Positions 1 through 7,837 of a stretch of 11,530 nt of DNA are shown here, in pieces. Location of the stretch: the NCBI GenBank assembly GCA_002339125.1, contig DDJQ01000015.1, forward strand, positions 21,244 to 32,773. Direction: 5' to 3'. Made by a program: the position numbers and the translations under genes. The notes below the pieces were generated by a model, which had not been told where the DNA came from, made no database searches, and saw only the letters and a list, made by a program, of their open reading frames with translations. The DNA is from Alteromonadaceae bacterium UBA2620. Its GTDB lineage: Bacteria > Pseudomonadota > Gammaproteobacteria > Enterobacterales > Alteromonadaceae. The first letter of the stretch is position 1. Each line of letters starts with the position of its first letter.

Positions 1-171
1 GGTCAGCAGCAGGAACTGGCGGGTGAGCCAGCCGTATTATTAACATCGGGCATGTTACGCCCGGTATTGTCGAGATTCTTAAAGAATGCAGTGAATGGGT
101 TGCATGTATTGTCATACCAGGAAATCCCGGATGACAAGCAGGTGCGCATTGTTTCTTCCGTCGGTCAGTAA
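1..171 (+). CDS. flhA: FlhA flagellar export gate protein, C-terminal end only
   Basis: The window opens inside a gene read in frame 1, giving the last 56 residues and a TAA stop at 169-171. The visible part contains LLTSGMLRPVLSRFFKNA followed by LSYQEIPDD and ends VRIVSSVGQ. This is the pattern of the extreme C-terminus of FlhA: a helix that follows a 'vlvts..lR..l' strand, then 'vLSyqEIp' and a short final strand. FlhA is an inner-membrane subunit of the flagellar type III export gate, and its cytoplasmic C-terminal domain docks chaperone-substrate complexes. The membrane part lies outside the window. Its position directly before flhF is the standard order in polarly flagellated gammaproteobacteria and supports the call. 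Confidence 0.88.
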   Translation, partial: GQQQELAGEPAVLLTSGMLRPVLSRFLKNAVNGLHVLSYQEIPDDKQVRIVSSVGQ

Positions 172-193
172 TCTGACAGGCACCCTGATACCT

Positions 194-200
194 AAGAGGT
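194..200 (+). promoter_or_regulatory. Ribosome binding site of flhF
   Basis: AAGAGGT lies four bases before the ATG at 205. The spacing is short but usable. The 33-base gap after flhA shows no promoter or terminator, so flhF is probably on the same transcript as flhA. Confidence 0.6.
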
Positions 201-204
201 CATT

Positions 205-1560
205 ATGAAAATTAGACGATTTTTTGGCAAAGACATGCGTGAAGCATTGAGCCAGGTAAAAAATGAACTGGGTAGTGATGCGGTGATCATGTCAAACCGC
301 AAAGTGGCCGACGGCATCGAACTGGTAGCGGCCTACGATAAAGAGCCGGTTGCTAAACTATCGGTACCGCCTAAACCCAAAGCGCCGGTAGCTAAGCAAA
401 GCGAAGGTGGCTTGCCGACCTTAAGTGAAATTATTGGTGATGATGGCCCGGATACCCTGCGTGCTCTACTGGAAAAACAGGCTGAGCAGAAGGCTGCCGT
501 TGCCGAGCGCGTTGAAGCGGCCAATGCGGAAGCCGAAAAGCGCGCGCCTGCCAAACCCGCTCCTAAGGTGGCCCCGGTTAAGCAGGAAACTCAGGTTTTT
601 GATGCCGAAAACGAAGAGGCCGAGCTTAGCGGTGGTGGCAGCCTGGCCGATATTCGTGCCGAAATTGCCTCGCTTCGCAATGTATTGCAGTTTCAGCTGG
701 CTGATATGCAACAACAGCAACATTCGCGGCTTAAACCGCAGCAGCGTTACCTGCTTCAGCAGCTATGCGACATGGGCATCAGCCAGACACTGGCAGCCCA
801 GCTGGTCACTTATACCCCGGCTGAGTGCAATGAGCGTGAAGCCTGGTTGTATCTGCTAAAACTATTGTCCAATCGTCTGGCCACCAATAACGATGATATT
901 CTTACCCAACAGGGTGTGGTGGCGTTAGTCGGGCCAACCGGCACCGGCAAAACCACTACCATTGCCAAACTGGCTGCCCGTTATGCGCAAAAGTACGGTG
1001 CCGACCAGGTTGCACTCATAACAATTGATACGTACCGCATCGCTGCCTATGAGCAATTAGCCACCTACGGCAAAATCATTGGTTGCCCGGTTCGCAAAGC
1101 GCAGTCTGGTGAACAATTAGCCGATTTGCTGTTCCAGTTACGCAATAAACGCCTGGTATTGATTGATACCGCAGGCTTTAGTCAGCGTGATAGCCGCCTG
1201 ATAAGCCAGCTGGCTACCTTTGGCCAGGTGAGTGGTCAGCAGGTAAAAAACTATTTAGTTGTGCAGGGTAACACGCAACAGGCTACACTTAAGCACATAA
1301 TAAATGCCTATAAGAGTATTGATTTGCAAGGATGTATCATCACTAAGCTGGATGAGTGCTATAGTTTAGGTGAGGTGGTCAGTAATGTAATTGAAGCGCA
1401 GTTGCCAGTCAGTTATGTTGCTGATGGCCAACAGGTGCCTGAGGATATTCATGTTGCTAATGCAAAATCTATAATCTCTTTAGCAGCAAAGCTTTATAAA
1501 AAGTATGGTTTGAATCATACTAATAGCAGTTCCGATGTAAACACAGCACAGGCAGTATGA
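205..1560 (+). CDS. flhF: FlhF, SRP-type GTPase for polar flagellum placement
   Basis: A 451-residue protein with the three-part build of FlhF. The conserved start MKIRRFFGKDMREAL opens the B domain (about 1-165), whose middle is rich in Ala, Pro, Lys and Glu. An N-type helical bundle follows at about 170-230, then a G domain with P-loop GPTGTGKTTT (243-252), DTYRIAAYEQL (from 275), DTAGF (321-325) and TKLDE (380-384). These are the G1 to G4 motifs of the SRP GTPase family. FlhF binds GTP as a dimer and recruits early basal-body parts to the cell pole; FlhG stimulates its GTPase. The stop overlaps the flhG start (ATGA), so the partners are translationally coupled. The last 300 bases are clearly more AT-rich than the rest of the gene. 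Confidence 0.96.
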   Translation: MKIRRFFGKDMREALSQVKNELGSDAVIMSNRKVADGIELVAAYDKEPVAKLSVPPKPKAPVAKQSEGGLPTLSEIIGDDGPDTLRALLEKQAEQKAAVAERVEAANAEAEKRAPAKPAPKVAPVKQETQVFDAENEEAELSGGGSLADIRAEIASLRNVLQFQLADMQQQQHSRLKPQQRYLLQQLCDMGISQTLAAQLVTYTPAECNEREAWLYLLKLLSNRLATNNDDILTQQGVVALVGPTGTGKTTTIAKLAARYAQKYGADQVALITIDTYRIAAYEQLATYGKIIGCPVRKAQSGEQLADLLFQLRNKRLVLIDTAGFSQRDSRLISQLATFGQVSGQQVKNYLVVQGNTQQATLKHIINAYKSIDLQGCIITKLDECYSLGEVVSNVIEAQLPVSYVADGQQVPEDIHVANAKSIISLAAKLYKKYGLNHTNSSSDVNTAQAV

Positions 1561-2417
1561 TTGAAGACCAGGCGAGTAGCTTACGAAAGATGAATCAATC
1601 ACGATTAATCAAGGTAATAGCCGTTACTGGCGGTAAGGGCGGAGTAGGGAAAACCAACGTTACTCTGAACACCGCTATTGCAATGGCAAAACAGGGCAAA
1701 AAGGTCATGGTTCTGGATGCAGACCTTGGTCTGGCCAACGTAGACGTGATGCTGGGATTACGCGTAGAGAAGAATCTGTCTCATGTGTTGTCCGGTGAAT
1801 GCACGCTGGACGAAGTACTGGTAACTGGCCCGCACGGGATCAAAATTGCCCCGGCGACCTCTGGTACCCAGTCAATGACCGAGTTGTCGCCCACTCAGCA
1901 TGCGGGACTTATTCGCGCGTTCAGTGAACTGCGTTCGCAAATCGACGTGCTTATTGTCGATACGGCCGCGGGTATCTCTGATATGGTGCTGAGCTTTTCG
2001 AGAGCATCCCAGGACATTCTGGTAGTGGTATGTGACGAGCCAACCTCACTTACCGATGCCTACGCATTAATTAAGATCCTTAATCGCGATCACGGCATTT
2101 TCCGCTTTAAGATTGTGGCCAACATGGTCAGAGACGTGCGCGAGGGGCAGGAATTATTCTGTAAGTTGTCGAAAGTTACCGGTCGCTTCCTCGACGTGGC
2201 GCTGGAATTAGTGGCAACCATTCCCTTTGATGAAAATATTCGCCGGGCGGTTCGTAAACAAACCGCCATAGTTGATGCATTCCCATCATCTCCGGCATCG
2301 GTCGCCATTGGTCAACTGGCAACAAAAGCCCTGACCTGGCCTATCCCGTCGCAGCCTGGCGGACACCTTGAGTTCTTCGTTGAGCAATTGATCGCGTCGA
2401 AGGTGGCAGGGAGATAG
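1557..2417 (+). CDS. flhG: FlhG/FleN, MinD-like ATPase controlling flagellar number
   Basis: A 286-residue MinD/ParA-type ATPase. The deviant Walker A motif KGGVGKT is at 27-33, followed by LDADLGLANVDVMLG with Asp56, and by VDTAAGIS with Asp135 as the Walker B/switch aspartate. Near the N-terminus (residues 4-10) is DQASSLR, matching the DQA..LR helix that in FlhG proteins activates the FlhF GTPase. In this family the protein limits polar flagella to one or few, partly by restraining the master activator FleQ/FlrA. The N-terminal extension before the P-loop and the length separate it from MinD. The start at 1557 shares its ATGA with the flhF stop. Its own end carries the ribosome binding site for fliA. 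Confidence 0.95.
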   Translation: MIEDQASSLRKMNQSRLIKVIAVTGGKGGVGKTNVTLNTAIAMAKQGKKVMVLDADLGLANVDVMLGLRVEKNLSHVLSGECTLDEVLVTGPHGIKIAPATSGTQSMTELSPTQHAGLIRAFSELRSQIDVLIVDTAAGISDMVLSFSRASQDILVVVCDEPTSLTDAYALIKILNRDHGIFRFKIVANMVRDVREGQELFCKLSKVTGRFLDVALELVATIPFDENIRRAVRKQTAIVDAFPSSPASVAIGQLATKALTWPIPSQPGGHLEFFVEQLIASKVAGR

Positions 2418-2418
2418 C

Positions 2419-3147
2419 GTGAATAGCAAAGCTGCAGCGTACAAACAACAAACCGATAAAGCGCAGCTGGTTGAGCGACATGCTTCTTTAGTTAAGCGTA
2501 TTGCTCACCATTTAATGGCGCGGCTACCAGCCAGTGTAATTGTTGATGACCTGATCCAGGCCGGTATGATTGGCCTGCTTGAGGCTGCGAAAAACTTTGA
2601 TGGCAGCAAAGGGGCCAGTTTCGAAACGTTTGCCGGAATTCGCATCCGTGGTGCCATGCTGGATGAAATTCGCAAGGGCGACTGGACACCCCGATCAGTG
2701 CATAAAAATGGTCGGGCCATTTCTGATGCGATTTCCCAGGTAGAGCGTGAAACCGGGCGGGATGCACGGGATGTCGATATTGCTGCTAAACTCAATGTGT
2801 CGCTGCCTGAATACCACCAGATGTTATCAGAGGTCAATGCCGGCAAACTGGTTGGTATTGAAGACTTAGGCGTGTCTGAAGACGTGATCGCGACGGATGA
2901 CTCGCGGGGCACGGATTCGCCGCTGGAAGATTTAATGCAAGGTTCATTTCAAAAAGCGCTGGCCCATGCTATTACTACATTACCAGAGCGTGAAGCTATC
3001 GTACTATCCTTGTATTATGACGAAGAATTAAACCTGCGGGAAATCGGCGAGGTTCTCGAGGTAAGTGAATCACGGGTCAGTCAAATTCACAGCCAGGCGA
3101 TGTTAAAACTTAAAGCGCGCATGCGGTCCTGGCAGACTGGTGAGTAA
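2419..3147 (+). CDS. fliA: FliA, flagellar sigma factor (sigma-28)
   Basis: A 242-residue sigma-70 family protein of FliA length. Region 2 covers about residues 15-95, from the LVKRIAHHLMARLP segment through DDLIQAGMIGLLEAAKNFD to FETFAGIRIRGAMLDEIRK and DWTPRSVHK. Region 4 is about 186-235, with TTLPEREAIVLSLYYDEELN and a helix-turn-helix around LREIGEVLEVSESRVSQIH. Region 1.1 is absent, as in all group 3 sigma factors. FliA directs RNA polymerase to late flagellar, motor and chemotaxis promoters and is held by the anti-sigma factor FlgM, which is not in this window. The start is GTG, one base after the flhG stop, with an AGGGAG ribosome binding site (2408-2413) inside the end of flhG. Confidence 0.96.
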   Translation: MNSKAAAYKQQTDKAQLVERHASLVKRIAHHLMARLPASVIVDDLIQAGMIGLLEAAKNFDGSKGASFETFAGIRIRGAMLDEIRKGDWTPRSVHKNGRAISDAISQVERETGRDARDVDIAAKLNVSLPEYHQMLSEVNAGKLVGIEDLGVSEDVIATDDSRGTDSPLEDLMQGSFQKALAHAITTLPEREAIVLSLYYDEELNLREIGEVLEVSESRVSQIHSQAMLKLKARMRSWQTGE

Positions 3148-3181
3148 CATTAACTATACTAACAATATGACTATCCTCACT

Positions 3182-3186
3182 GGAGG
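3182..3186 (+). promoter_or_regulatory. Ribosome binding site selecting the TTG start of cheY
   Basis: GGAGG ends five bases before TTG at 3192 but 17 bases before the in-frame ATG at 3204. This spacing supports the TTG start. The resulting N-terminus MDKNMKIL also fits the usual NKNMKIL start of Vibrio and Shewanella CheY proteins, as far as I recall them. Confidence 0.75.
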
Positions 3187-3191
3187 CAATT

Positions 3192-3575
3192 TTGGATAAG
3201 AATATGAAAATTCTCGTGGTAGATGATTTTTCTACGATGAGACGTATTATCAAAAACTTACTCAAAGATCTCGGCTTTTCCAATATTCAGGAGGCCGATG
3301 ATGGAAGTACTGCGCTGCCAATGCTGCAGCAGGGCGACTTTGACTTTGTGGTAACCGACTGGAACATGCCTGGCATGCAGGGTATCGACCTGCTGCGCGC
3401 GATTCGTGCAGACGATAGCCTGAAGCATCTACCGGTACTGATGGTGACTGCAGAGGCGAAAAAGGAACAAATCGTAGCAGCTGCCCAGGCGGGTGTTAAT
3501 GGCTACGTGGTTAAACCGTTCACTGCCGCAACACTAAAAGAAAAACTAGAAAAGATTTTTGAACGTTTAGGTTAA
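3192..3575 (+). CDS. cheY: CheY, chemotaxis response regulator
   Basis: A 127-residue single receiver domain with no output domain. From the TTG start, the acidic pocket is Asp11-Asp12 (VVDDFS) and the phosphorylated residue is Asp56 (VTDWNMPGMQG). The switch residues are Thr86 (TAEA) and Tyr105, and the conserved lysine is Lys108 (VVKPF). CheA phosphorylates it; CheY-P then binds FliM and FliN at the motor and changes rotation, and CheZ removes the phosphate. The sequence is of the polar-flagellum CheY type that directly precedes cheZ. There are 44 bases between fliA and this gene and 34 bases before cheZ. Confidence 0.97.
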   Translation: MDKNMKILVVDDFSTMRRIIKNLLKDLGFSNIQEADDGSTALPMLQQGDFDFVVTDWNMPGMQGIDLLRAIRADDSLKHLPVLMVTAEAKKEQIVAAAQAGVNGYVVKPFTAATLKEKLEKIFERLG

Positions 3576-3609
3576 TCCAGTAACGTGTTTAACCGCCGAG
3601 GACAACTGG

Positions 3610-4359
3610 ATGACTGAAAATAAGAAAGTCCCCATTACGCTGGATGAAGCGAAGCAGTTGGTTACCTTTCTGGAAGAAGGTGATACCGATTCTGCTAATG
3701 CCCTGCTTGACGCCGTCACCATGAAAGAGTCTGTCGAATTATTCGCTGAAGTGGGTAAGCTTACCCGTCAACTGCATGACTCATTAAACAATTTTCAACT
3801 GGATGAACGGATTGCCGGTTTGGCAAACGAAGATATCCCGGATGCGCAGACTCGTTTAACCTACGTTATTGAAGAAACCGAAAAAGCGGCTAATACTACA
3901 ATGGATGCTGTTGAACAGAGCATGTCGATTGTGGAAACCATGAAAGGGCAATTAGACAACCTGATGCCTGAGTGGAAAAAATTAATGAACCGCGAAATCG
4001 AACTCGACGAATTTAAATCCATGTGTCTTGACCTGGATAAACACCTTGAGTCTTCCGTGGCAGATGCCGATAAGATGATGGGGCTACTCACCGAAGTGCT
4101 GATGGCGCAAGGGTATCAGGACTTAACTGGTCAGGTTATCCGGCGCGTAATAGAGCTGGTCAAGGAAGTAGAGGACAGTCTGGTCCATATGCTTACTGTG
4201 TTCGGCGGTGCAGAAGTGGCAAAAGCAACCAAAACGTCGCAGCCGAAGGTCGAAAAAGCAATTGTTGCTGAAGGGCCAATTATTGATGCCGAATCGCGCG
4301 ACGATGTGGTGTCTGGCCAGGATGATGTGGACGACCTTTTATCCAGCCTGGGTTTTTAG
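3610..4359 (+). CDS. cheZ: CheZ, CheY-P phosphatase
   Basis: A 249-residue, mostly helical protein. The segment MAQGYQDLTGQVIRR at about 165-179 is the catalytic signature of CheZ; Asp171 and Gln175 correspond to the E. coli pair Asp143 and Gln147, with Gln inserted into the CheY active site. Long helices before it (about 60-160) would form the dimeric four-helix bundle. A flexible linker (about 200-235) leads to the C-terminal peptide DDVDDLLSSLGF, the part of CheZ that docks on CheY. The ribosome binding site is GAGGAC at 3598-3603. The protein is longer than E. coli CheZ (214 residues), mainly through a longer N-terminal part and linker. The docking peptide resembles repeats in CheA encoded next door. 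Confidence 0.96.
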   Translation: MTENKKVPITLDEAKQLVTFLEEGDTDSANALLDAVTMKESVELFAEVGKLTRQLHDSLNNFQLDERIAGLANEDIPDAQTRLTYVIEETEKAANTTMDAVEQSMSIVETMKGQLDNLMPEWKKLMNREIELDEFKSMCLDLDKHLESSVADADKMMGLLTEVLMAQGYQDLTGQVIRRVIELVKEVEDSLVHMLTVFGGAEVAKATKTSQPKVEKAIVAEGPIIDAESRDDVVSGQDDVDDLLSSLGF

Positions 4360-4371
4360 TGGAGCGGATAC

Positions 4372-6606
4372 ATGTCTTTTGATGTCGATGAAGATATTTT
4401 GCAGGATTTCCTGGTTGAAGCCGGAGAAATTCTAGAGCAACTCCAGGAGCAGTTAGTCGATCTGGAGAACAATCCAGGGGATAAGGACCTTCTCAATGCT
4501 ATATTCCGGGGCTATCACACGGTAAAAGGTGGTGCCGGATTTCTGTCACTGACCGAACTGGTCGAGATCTGCCACGGTGCGGAAAACGTTTTTGACGTCA
4601 TGCGTAATGGTCAGCGCTCGTTAACACCAGAGTTGATGGATACCATCCTGCAGGCCACCGATGTCGTGGTTGAGATGTTTGAAAAGGTCAAAATGCGCGA
4701 GCCGCTGGAAGCGGCTGATGCGACGCTGGTTGAAACCCTGCATAAACTCAGTAATCCGGAAACACCCGGAGAAAATATCTTTGGCGACACTCAGGAAGAA
4801 GCGCCCGCAGCCGAACCTGAACCTGTTGTAGAAGAAGAAACTTTCGAACTGGAAGAAGATACCGCTACTACCGAAAACCCGTCAGAGCTGATTGAAGACA
4901 TCACAGAAGATGAGTTTGAAGCGCTGCTGGATGAGCTGCATGGCACCGGCGGTGCGCCAGGCGCATCGGCCGCTAAATCGCCAGCTCCGGCTCCTACACC
5001 AACACCTGCGCCTACATCCAGCAGTGGCAGTAATGAAGACATTACCGACGATGAGTTTGAAGCGCTGCTCGATGAGTTACACGGTAAGGGCCAGTTTGGC
5101 GGCGAAGCTGCTGCACCTGCGACCCCGCCACCGCCCAGTCCGGCTCCGGCTGCAGAGTCGGCCGGTGATGAAGAAATTTCCGATGAAGAATTTGAAGCCT
5201 TACTTGATCAATTACATGGTCAGGGTAAAGGGCCGGGTGTTGGCGCACCCAAAGCAGAAAAACCGGCTGAGAAGCCACGGGTAAAAGTCGAAAACACGCC
5301 ACCTGAGCCGGCCAAACCGGCAGCGAAGGCGCCTGCGCCAGCTAAAGCCGAAAGTAAGCCGGCAGCACCGGCTAAAGCGGCCGAACCTGCTGCCAAAAAA
5401 GAAGAGAAAAAAGCTGCACCTGCAGCGCCACAGCCAGAAACAACGGTACGGGTGGATACCCGCCGTCTTGACCAGATTATGAATATGGTTGGTGAGCTGG
5501 TACTGGTGCGTAACCGACTACTGAGCCTGGGCATTAGTATTAATGATGAATCAATGTCCAAGGCCATTGCTAACCTGGATGTCGTGACCGGCGACCTGCA
5601 GGGAGCGGTAATGCAAACCCGCATGCAGCCAATCAAAAAAGTATTTGGTCGCTTCCCCCGGGTGGTAAGGGATTTGGCGCGCAGCCTGAAGAAAGAAATC
5701 ACCCTTGAACTGGAAGGGGAAGAAACCGATCTGGATAAAAACCTGGTAGAGGCACTGGCCGATCCGCTGGTTCACCTGGTGCGAAACTCGGTTGATCACG
5801 GTATTGAAATGCCCGACGACCGTCAGGCAGCTGGCAAACCACGCATGGGTAAAGTTAAGCTGTCCGCGTCGCAGGAAGGAGACCATATATTACTGGTCAT
5901 CGAAGATGACGGTAAGGGGATGGACCCGGATAAACTGAAAGACATTGCGATTTCCCGTGGCGTACTCGACGCCGATGCGGCCGCGCGTATGTCAGACGTT
6001 GAAGCGTTTAACCTGATCTTTGCACCAGGGTTTTCAACTAAAACAGAAATCAGTGATATCTCTGGTCGTGGTGTTGGAATGGACGTGGTGAAAACCAAGA
6101 TCAACCAACTCAACGGTACAGTGAATATTGATTCACAGCTGGGTCGCGGTACTCGCCTGGAAATCAAGGTGCCACTGACGCTGGCGATTCTGCCAACGCT
6201 GATGATCGTGGTAGGCAAACAAACCTTTGCGTTACCGCTCGGCGCGGTTAGCGAAATCATCAACATGGATATTAAAAAGACCAACACCGTTGATGGTCAG
6301 TTAACCATGATAGTGCGCTCCAAAGCGATACCACTATTTTTCCTTGGCGAATGGCTGATCCGTGGTCCTAAAAATATTGAGCGCGACAAAGGTCACGTGG
6401 TTGTGGTGCAAATGGGTACCAAGCAGGTGGGCTTTGTGGTGGATGCCTTAATCGGTCAGGAAGAGGTGGTCATTAAGCCTCTGGATGCCTTATTGCAAGG
6501 TACCCCTGGTATGGCCGGGGCAACCATTACCTCAGACGGTGGTATTGCACTAATCTTAGATATTCCGAGCCTGCTTAAGCGATACGCCCGCAAAGCGATC
6601 AAATAA
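4372..6606 (+). CDS. cheA: CheA, chemotaxis histidine kinase with three linker repeats
   Basis: A 744-residue kinase. The P1 phosphotransfer domain (about 1-125) has the phosphorylated His49 in GYHTVKGG. An Ala, Pro and Glu rich linker runs from about 130 to 357 and holds three copies of a 17-residue acidic motif (175-191, 222-238, 267-283); I see no globular P2 domain. The P3 dimerisation helices start near 358 (VRVDTRRLDQIMNMVGEL). The P4 ATP-binding domain shows the N box HLVRNSVDHGIE (468-479), the G1 box EDDGKGM (511-517), the F box FAPGFSTK (550-557) and the G2 box GRGVGMD (565-571). The CheW-like P5 domain fills the rest (about 600-744). CheA autophosphorylates in arrays with CheW and receptors and passes phosphate to CheY and CheB. 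A GGAG ribosome binding site lies at 4361-4364. Confidence 0.97.
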   Translation: MSFDVDEDILQDFLVEAGEILEQLQEQLVDLENNPGDKDLLNAIFRGYHTVKGGAGFLSLTELVEICHGAENVFDVMRNGQRSLTPELMDTILQATDVVVEMFEKVKMREPLEAADATLVETLHKLSNPETPGENIFGDTQEEAPAAEPEPVVEEETFELEEDTATTENPSELIEDITEDEFEALLDELHGTGGAPGASAAKSPAPAPTPTPAPTSSSGSNEDITDDEFEALLDELHGKGQFGGEAAAPATPPPPSPAPAAESAGDEEISDEEFEALLDQLHGQGKGPGVGAPKAEKPAEKPRVKVENTPPEPAKPAAKAPAPAKAESKPAAPAKAAEPAAKKEEKKAAPAAPQPETTVRVDTRRLDQIMNMVGELVLVRNRLLSLGISINDESMSKAIANLDVVTGDLQGAVMQTRMQPIKKVFGRFPRVVRDLARSLKKEITLELEGEETDLDKNLVEALADPLVHLVRNSVDHGIEMPDDRQAAGKPRMGKVKLSASQEGDHILLVIEDDGKGMDPDKLKDIAISRGVLDADAAARMSDVEAFNLIFAPGFSTKTEISDISGRGVGMDVVKTKINQLNGTVNIDSQLGRGTRLEIKVPLTLAILPTLMIVVGKQTFALPLGAVSEIINMDIKKTNTVDGQLTMIVRSKAIPLFFLGEWLIRGPKNIERDKGHVVVVQMGTKQVGFVVDALIGQEEVVIKPLDALLQGTPGMAGATITSDGGIALILDIPSLLKRYARKAIK
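4894..4944 (+). repeat. CheA linker repeat, copy 1
   Basis: Encodes EDITEDEFEALLDELHG, residues 175-191 of CheA. It is very close to copy 2 at both protein and DNA level, sharing the run GATGAGTTTGAAGCGCTGCT, which suggests a fairly recent duplication or strong constraint. Confidence 0.9.
5035..5085 (+). repeat. CheA linker repeat, copy 2
   Basis: Encodes EDITDDEFEALLDELHG, residues 222-238 of CheA, starting 47 residues after copy 1. The intervening sequence is Ala, Pro, Thr and Ser rich and looks disordered. Confidence 0.9.
5170..5220 (+). repeat. CheA linker repeat, copy 3
   Basis: Encodes EEISDEEFEALLDQLHG, residues 267-283 of CheA, starting 45 residues after copy 2. It is the most divergent copy, with different codons for most positions, yet the core FEALLD.LHG is unchanged. 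That points to selection on the peptide. Confidence 0.9.
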
Positions 6607-6633
6607 CGGCGTAGAGAAGAGGATTGTTATTGA

Positions 6634-7806
6634 ATGGCTTTTAAAGTCCTGGTTGTTGACGATTCCAGCTTTTATCGCCGTCGGGTAAAGGATATTCTGA
6701 ACGAAGACCGATCACTGGAAGTGGTCGGTGAAGCCGCCAACGGGCGCGAAGCCGTAGAAAAAGTCAAAGCGTTGCGCCCGGATGTGGTCACTATGGACGT
6801 AGAGATGCCGTTGATGGACGGCATTGAAGCGGTCAAGCGAATAATGACCGAATGTCCGGTGTCGATTATCATGTTTTCCTCACTGACCCATGAAGGTGCT
6901 AAAGCCACGCTGGACGCACTGGAAGCCGGCGCAGTGGATTTTCTGCCCAAGCGGTTTGAGGATATCGCCAAAGATCGCAGTGATGCGGCAACGCTGTTAA
7001 GGACCAAAGTGCGTTTGCTGGCGCGCCGGGCTCCGGTGGCGTCGCTTCGACCACGGCCCACGCCGCGTCCCGCCAGTTTGCTGAAAAAAGCGCCGCCGGC
7101 ACCTGCTAAACCGGCGAGACCGATGCCGTCTAATGCGCCTAAATCAACCTTTGTCAGAAGCTCAACTCTGCTTAGTGGTAGTCAGGATGCCGTTGAACCG
7201 GTTGTGGTATCGCAGGTTCAGCGCAGTGGCAAACGCTACCGTTGCCTGGCAATTGGTGCTTCAACCGGCGGACCTGTTGCATTACAAAAAGTGTTAACCC
7301 ATTTACCTGCGCGGTTTCCTTTTCCGATCTTTCTGATTCAGCATATGCCGGGTACCTTCACCCATGCGTTTGCAGAACGGTTGAATCAGCACTGTCAGAT
7401 TCAGGTCAAAGAGGCTGAACATGGCGAGGTCGTGCAGGCGGGCTGTGCCTATCTGGCACCGGGCGGTAAGCAAATGGAAGTCGAAAAGCGTGCCGGTCAT
7501 GCCTATATTGTTATCAAAGAGGTAAACTCTTCGGATATCGGCTACAAGCCCAGTGTGGATATTACCTTTAACAGTCTGTCACAAATATATGGTGGCGATA
7601 CCCTGGCGGTCATTCTGACCGGAATGGGGGCAGATGGCCGGGAAGGGTGCCGGACACTCAAGTCGCTGGGCGCGAAGGTCTGGGCGCAGGATAAAGACAG
7701 CAGTGTGGTGTATGGTATGCCACAGGCGGTAACGGTCGACAGACTTGCCGAAGTGAATATTGACATTAATGACATTGGTGAATGCATTAAAACCGAAATG
7801 TCCTGA
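6634..7806 (+). CDS. cheB: CheB, receptor methylesterase/glutamine deamidase
   Basis: A 390-residue two-domain protein. The N-terminal receiver domain (about 1-120) has Asp9-Asp10 and the phosphoacceptor Asp55 (TMDVEMPLMDG). A Pro, Arg and Ala rich linker (about 130-200) leads to the C-terminal esterase. Its catalytic triad is visible as Ser210 (IGASTGGP), His237 (IQHMPG) and Asp334 (TGMGADG). CheB-P removes methyl groups from, and deamidates, chemoreceptors, giving adaptation. It is longer than E. coli CheB (349 residues), mainly in the linker. Its usual partner gene cheR is not in this window, so the methyltransferase must be encoded elsewhere. The ribosome binding site AAGAGGA (6617-6623) is 10 bases before the ATG. 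Confidence 0.97.
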   Translation: MAFKVLVVDDSSFYRRRVKDILNEDRSLEVVGEAANGREAVEKVKALRPDVVTMDVEMPLMDGIEAVKRIMTECPVSIIMFSSLTHEGAKATLDALEAGAVDFLPKRFEDIAKDRSDAATLLRTKVRLLARRAPVASLRPRPTPRPASLLKKAPPAPAKPARPMPSNAPKSTFVRSSTLLSGSQDAVEPVVVSQVQRSGKRYRCLAIGASTGGPVALQKVLTHLPARFPFPIFLIQHMPGTFTHAFAERLNQHCQIQVKEAEHGEVVQAGCAYLAPGGKQMEVEKRAGHAYIVIKEVNSSDIGYKPSVDITFNSLSQIYGGDTLAVILTGMGADGREGCRTLKSLGAKVWAQDKDSSVVYGMPQAVTVDRLAEVNIDINDIGECIKTEMS

Positions 7807-7826
7807 GCAATAATTACTGGCAGGCG

Positions 7827-7830
7827 GGAG
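7827..7830 (+). promoter_or_regulatory. Ribosome binding site selecting the TTG start of parC
   Basis: GGAG (within GCGGGAG) ends seven bases before TTG at 7838. The protein begins MKIWTIANQKGGVGKT, with the P-loop at the normal distance from the N-terminus for small ParA proteins, so the TTG start is well supported. Confidence 0.7.
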
Positions 7831-7837
7831 AAAAGCG

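Noticed and set aside
3111..3160. Possible internal promoter before cheY: TAAAG at 3111 for FliA, or TATACT at 3155 as a -10 box
   Set aside because: The FliA-type -10 box is poor at every allowed spacing, and TATACT has no matching -35 hexamer; chance matches are likely.
5220..5702. Antisense open frame of 160 codons opposite the CheA linker and P3
   Set aside because: The Ala, Gly and Ser rich stretch is the reverse complement of the Ala/Pro linker; there is no sign of independent coding.
5823..6287. Long antisense open frame of 154 codons inside cheA
   Set aside because: It lies wholly opposite the strongly conserved CheA kinase domain, is Ser, Ile and Arg rich with no recognisable motif, and is a by-product of codon bias.
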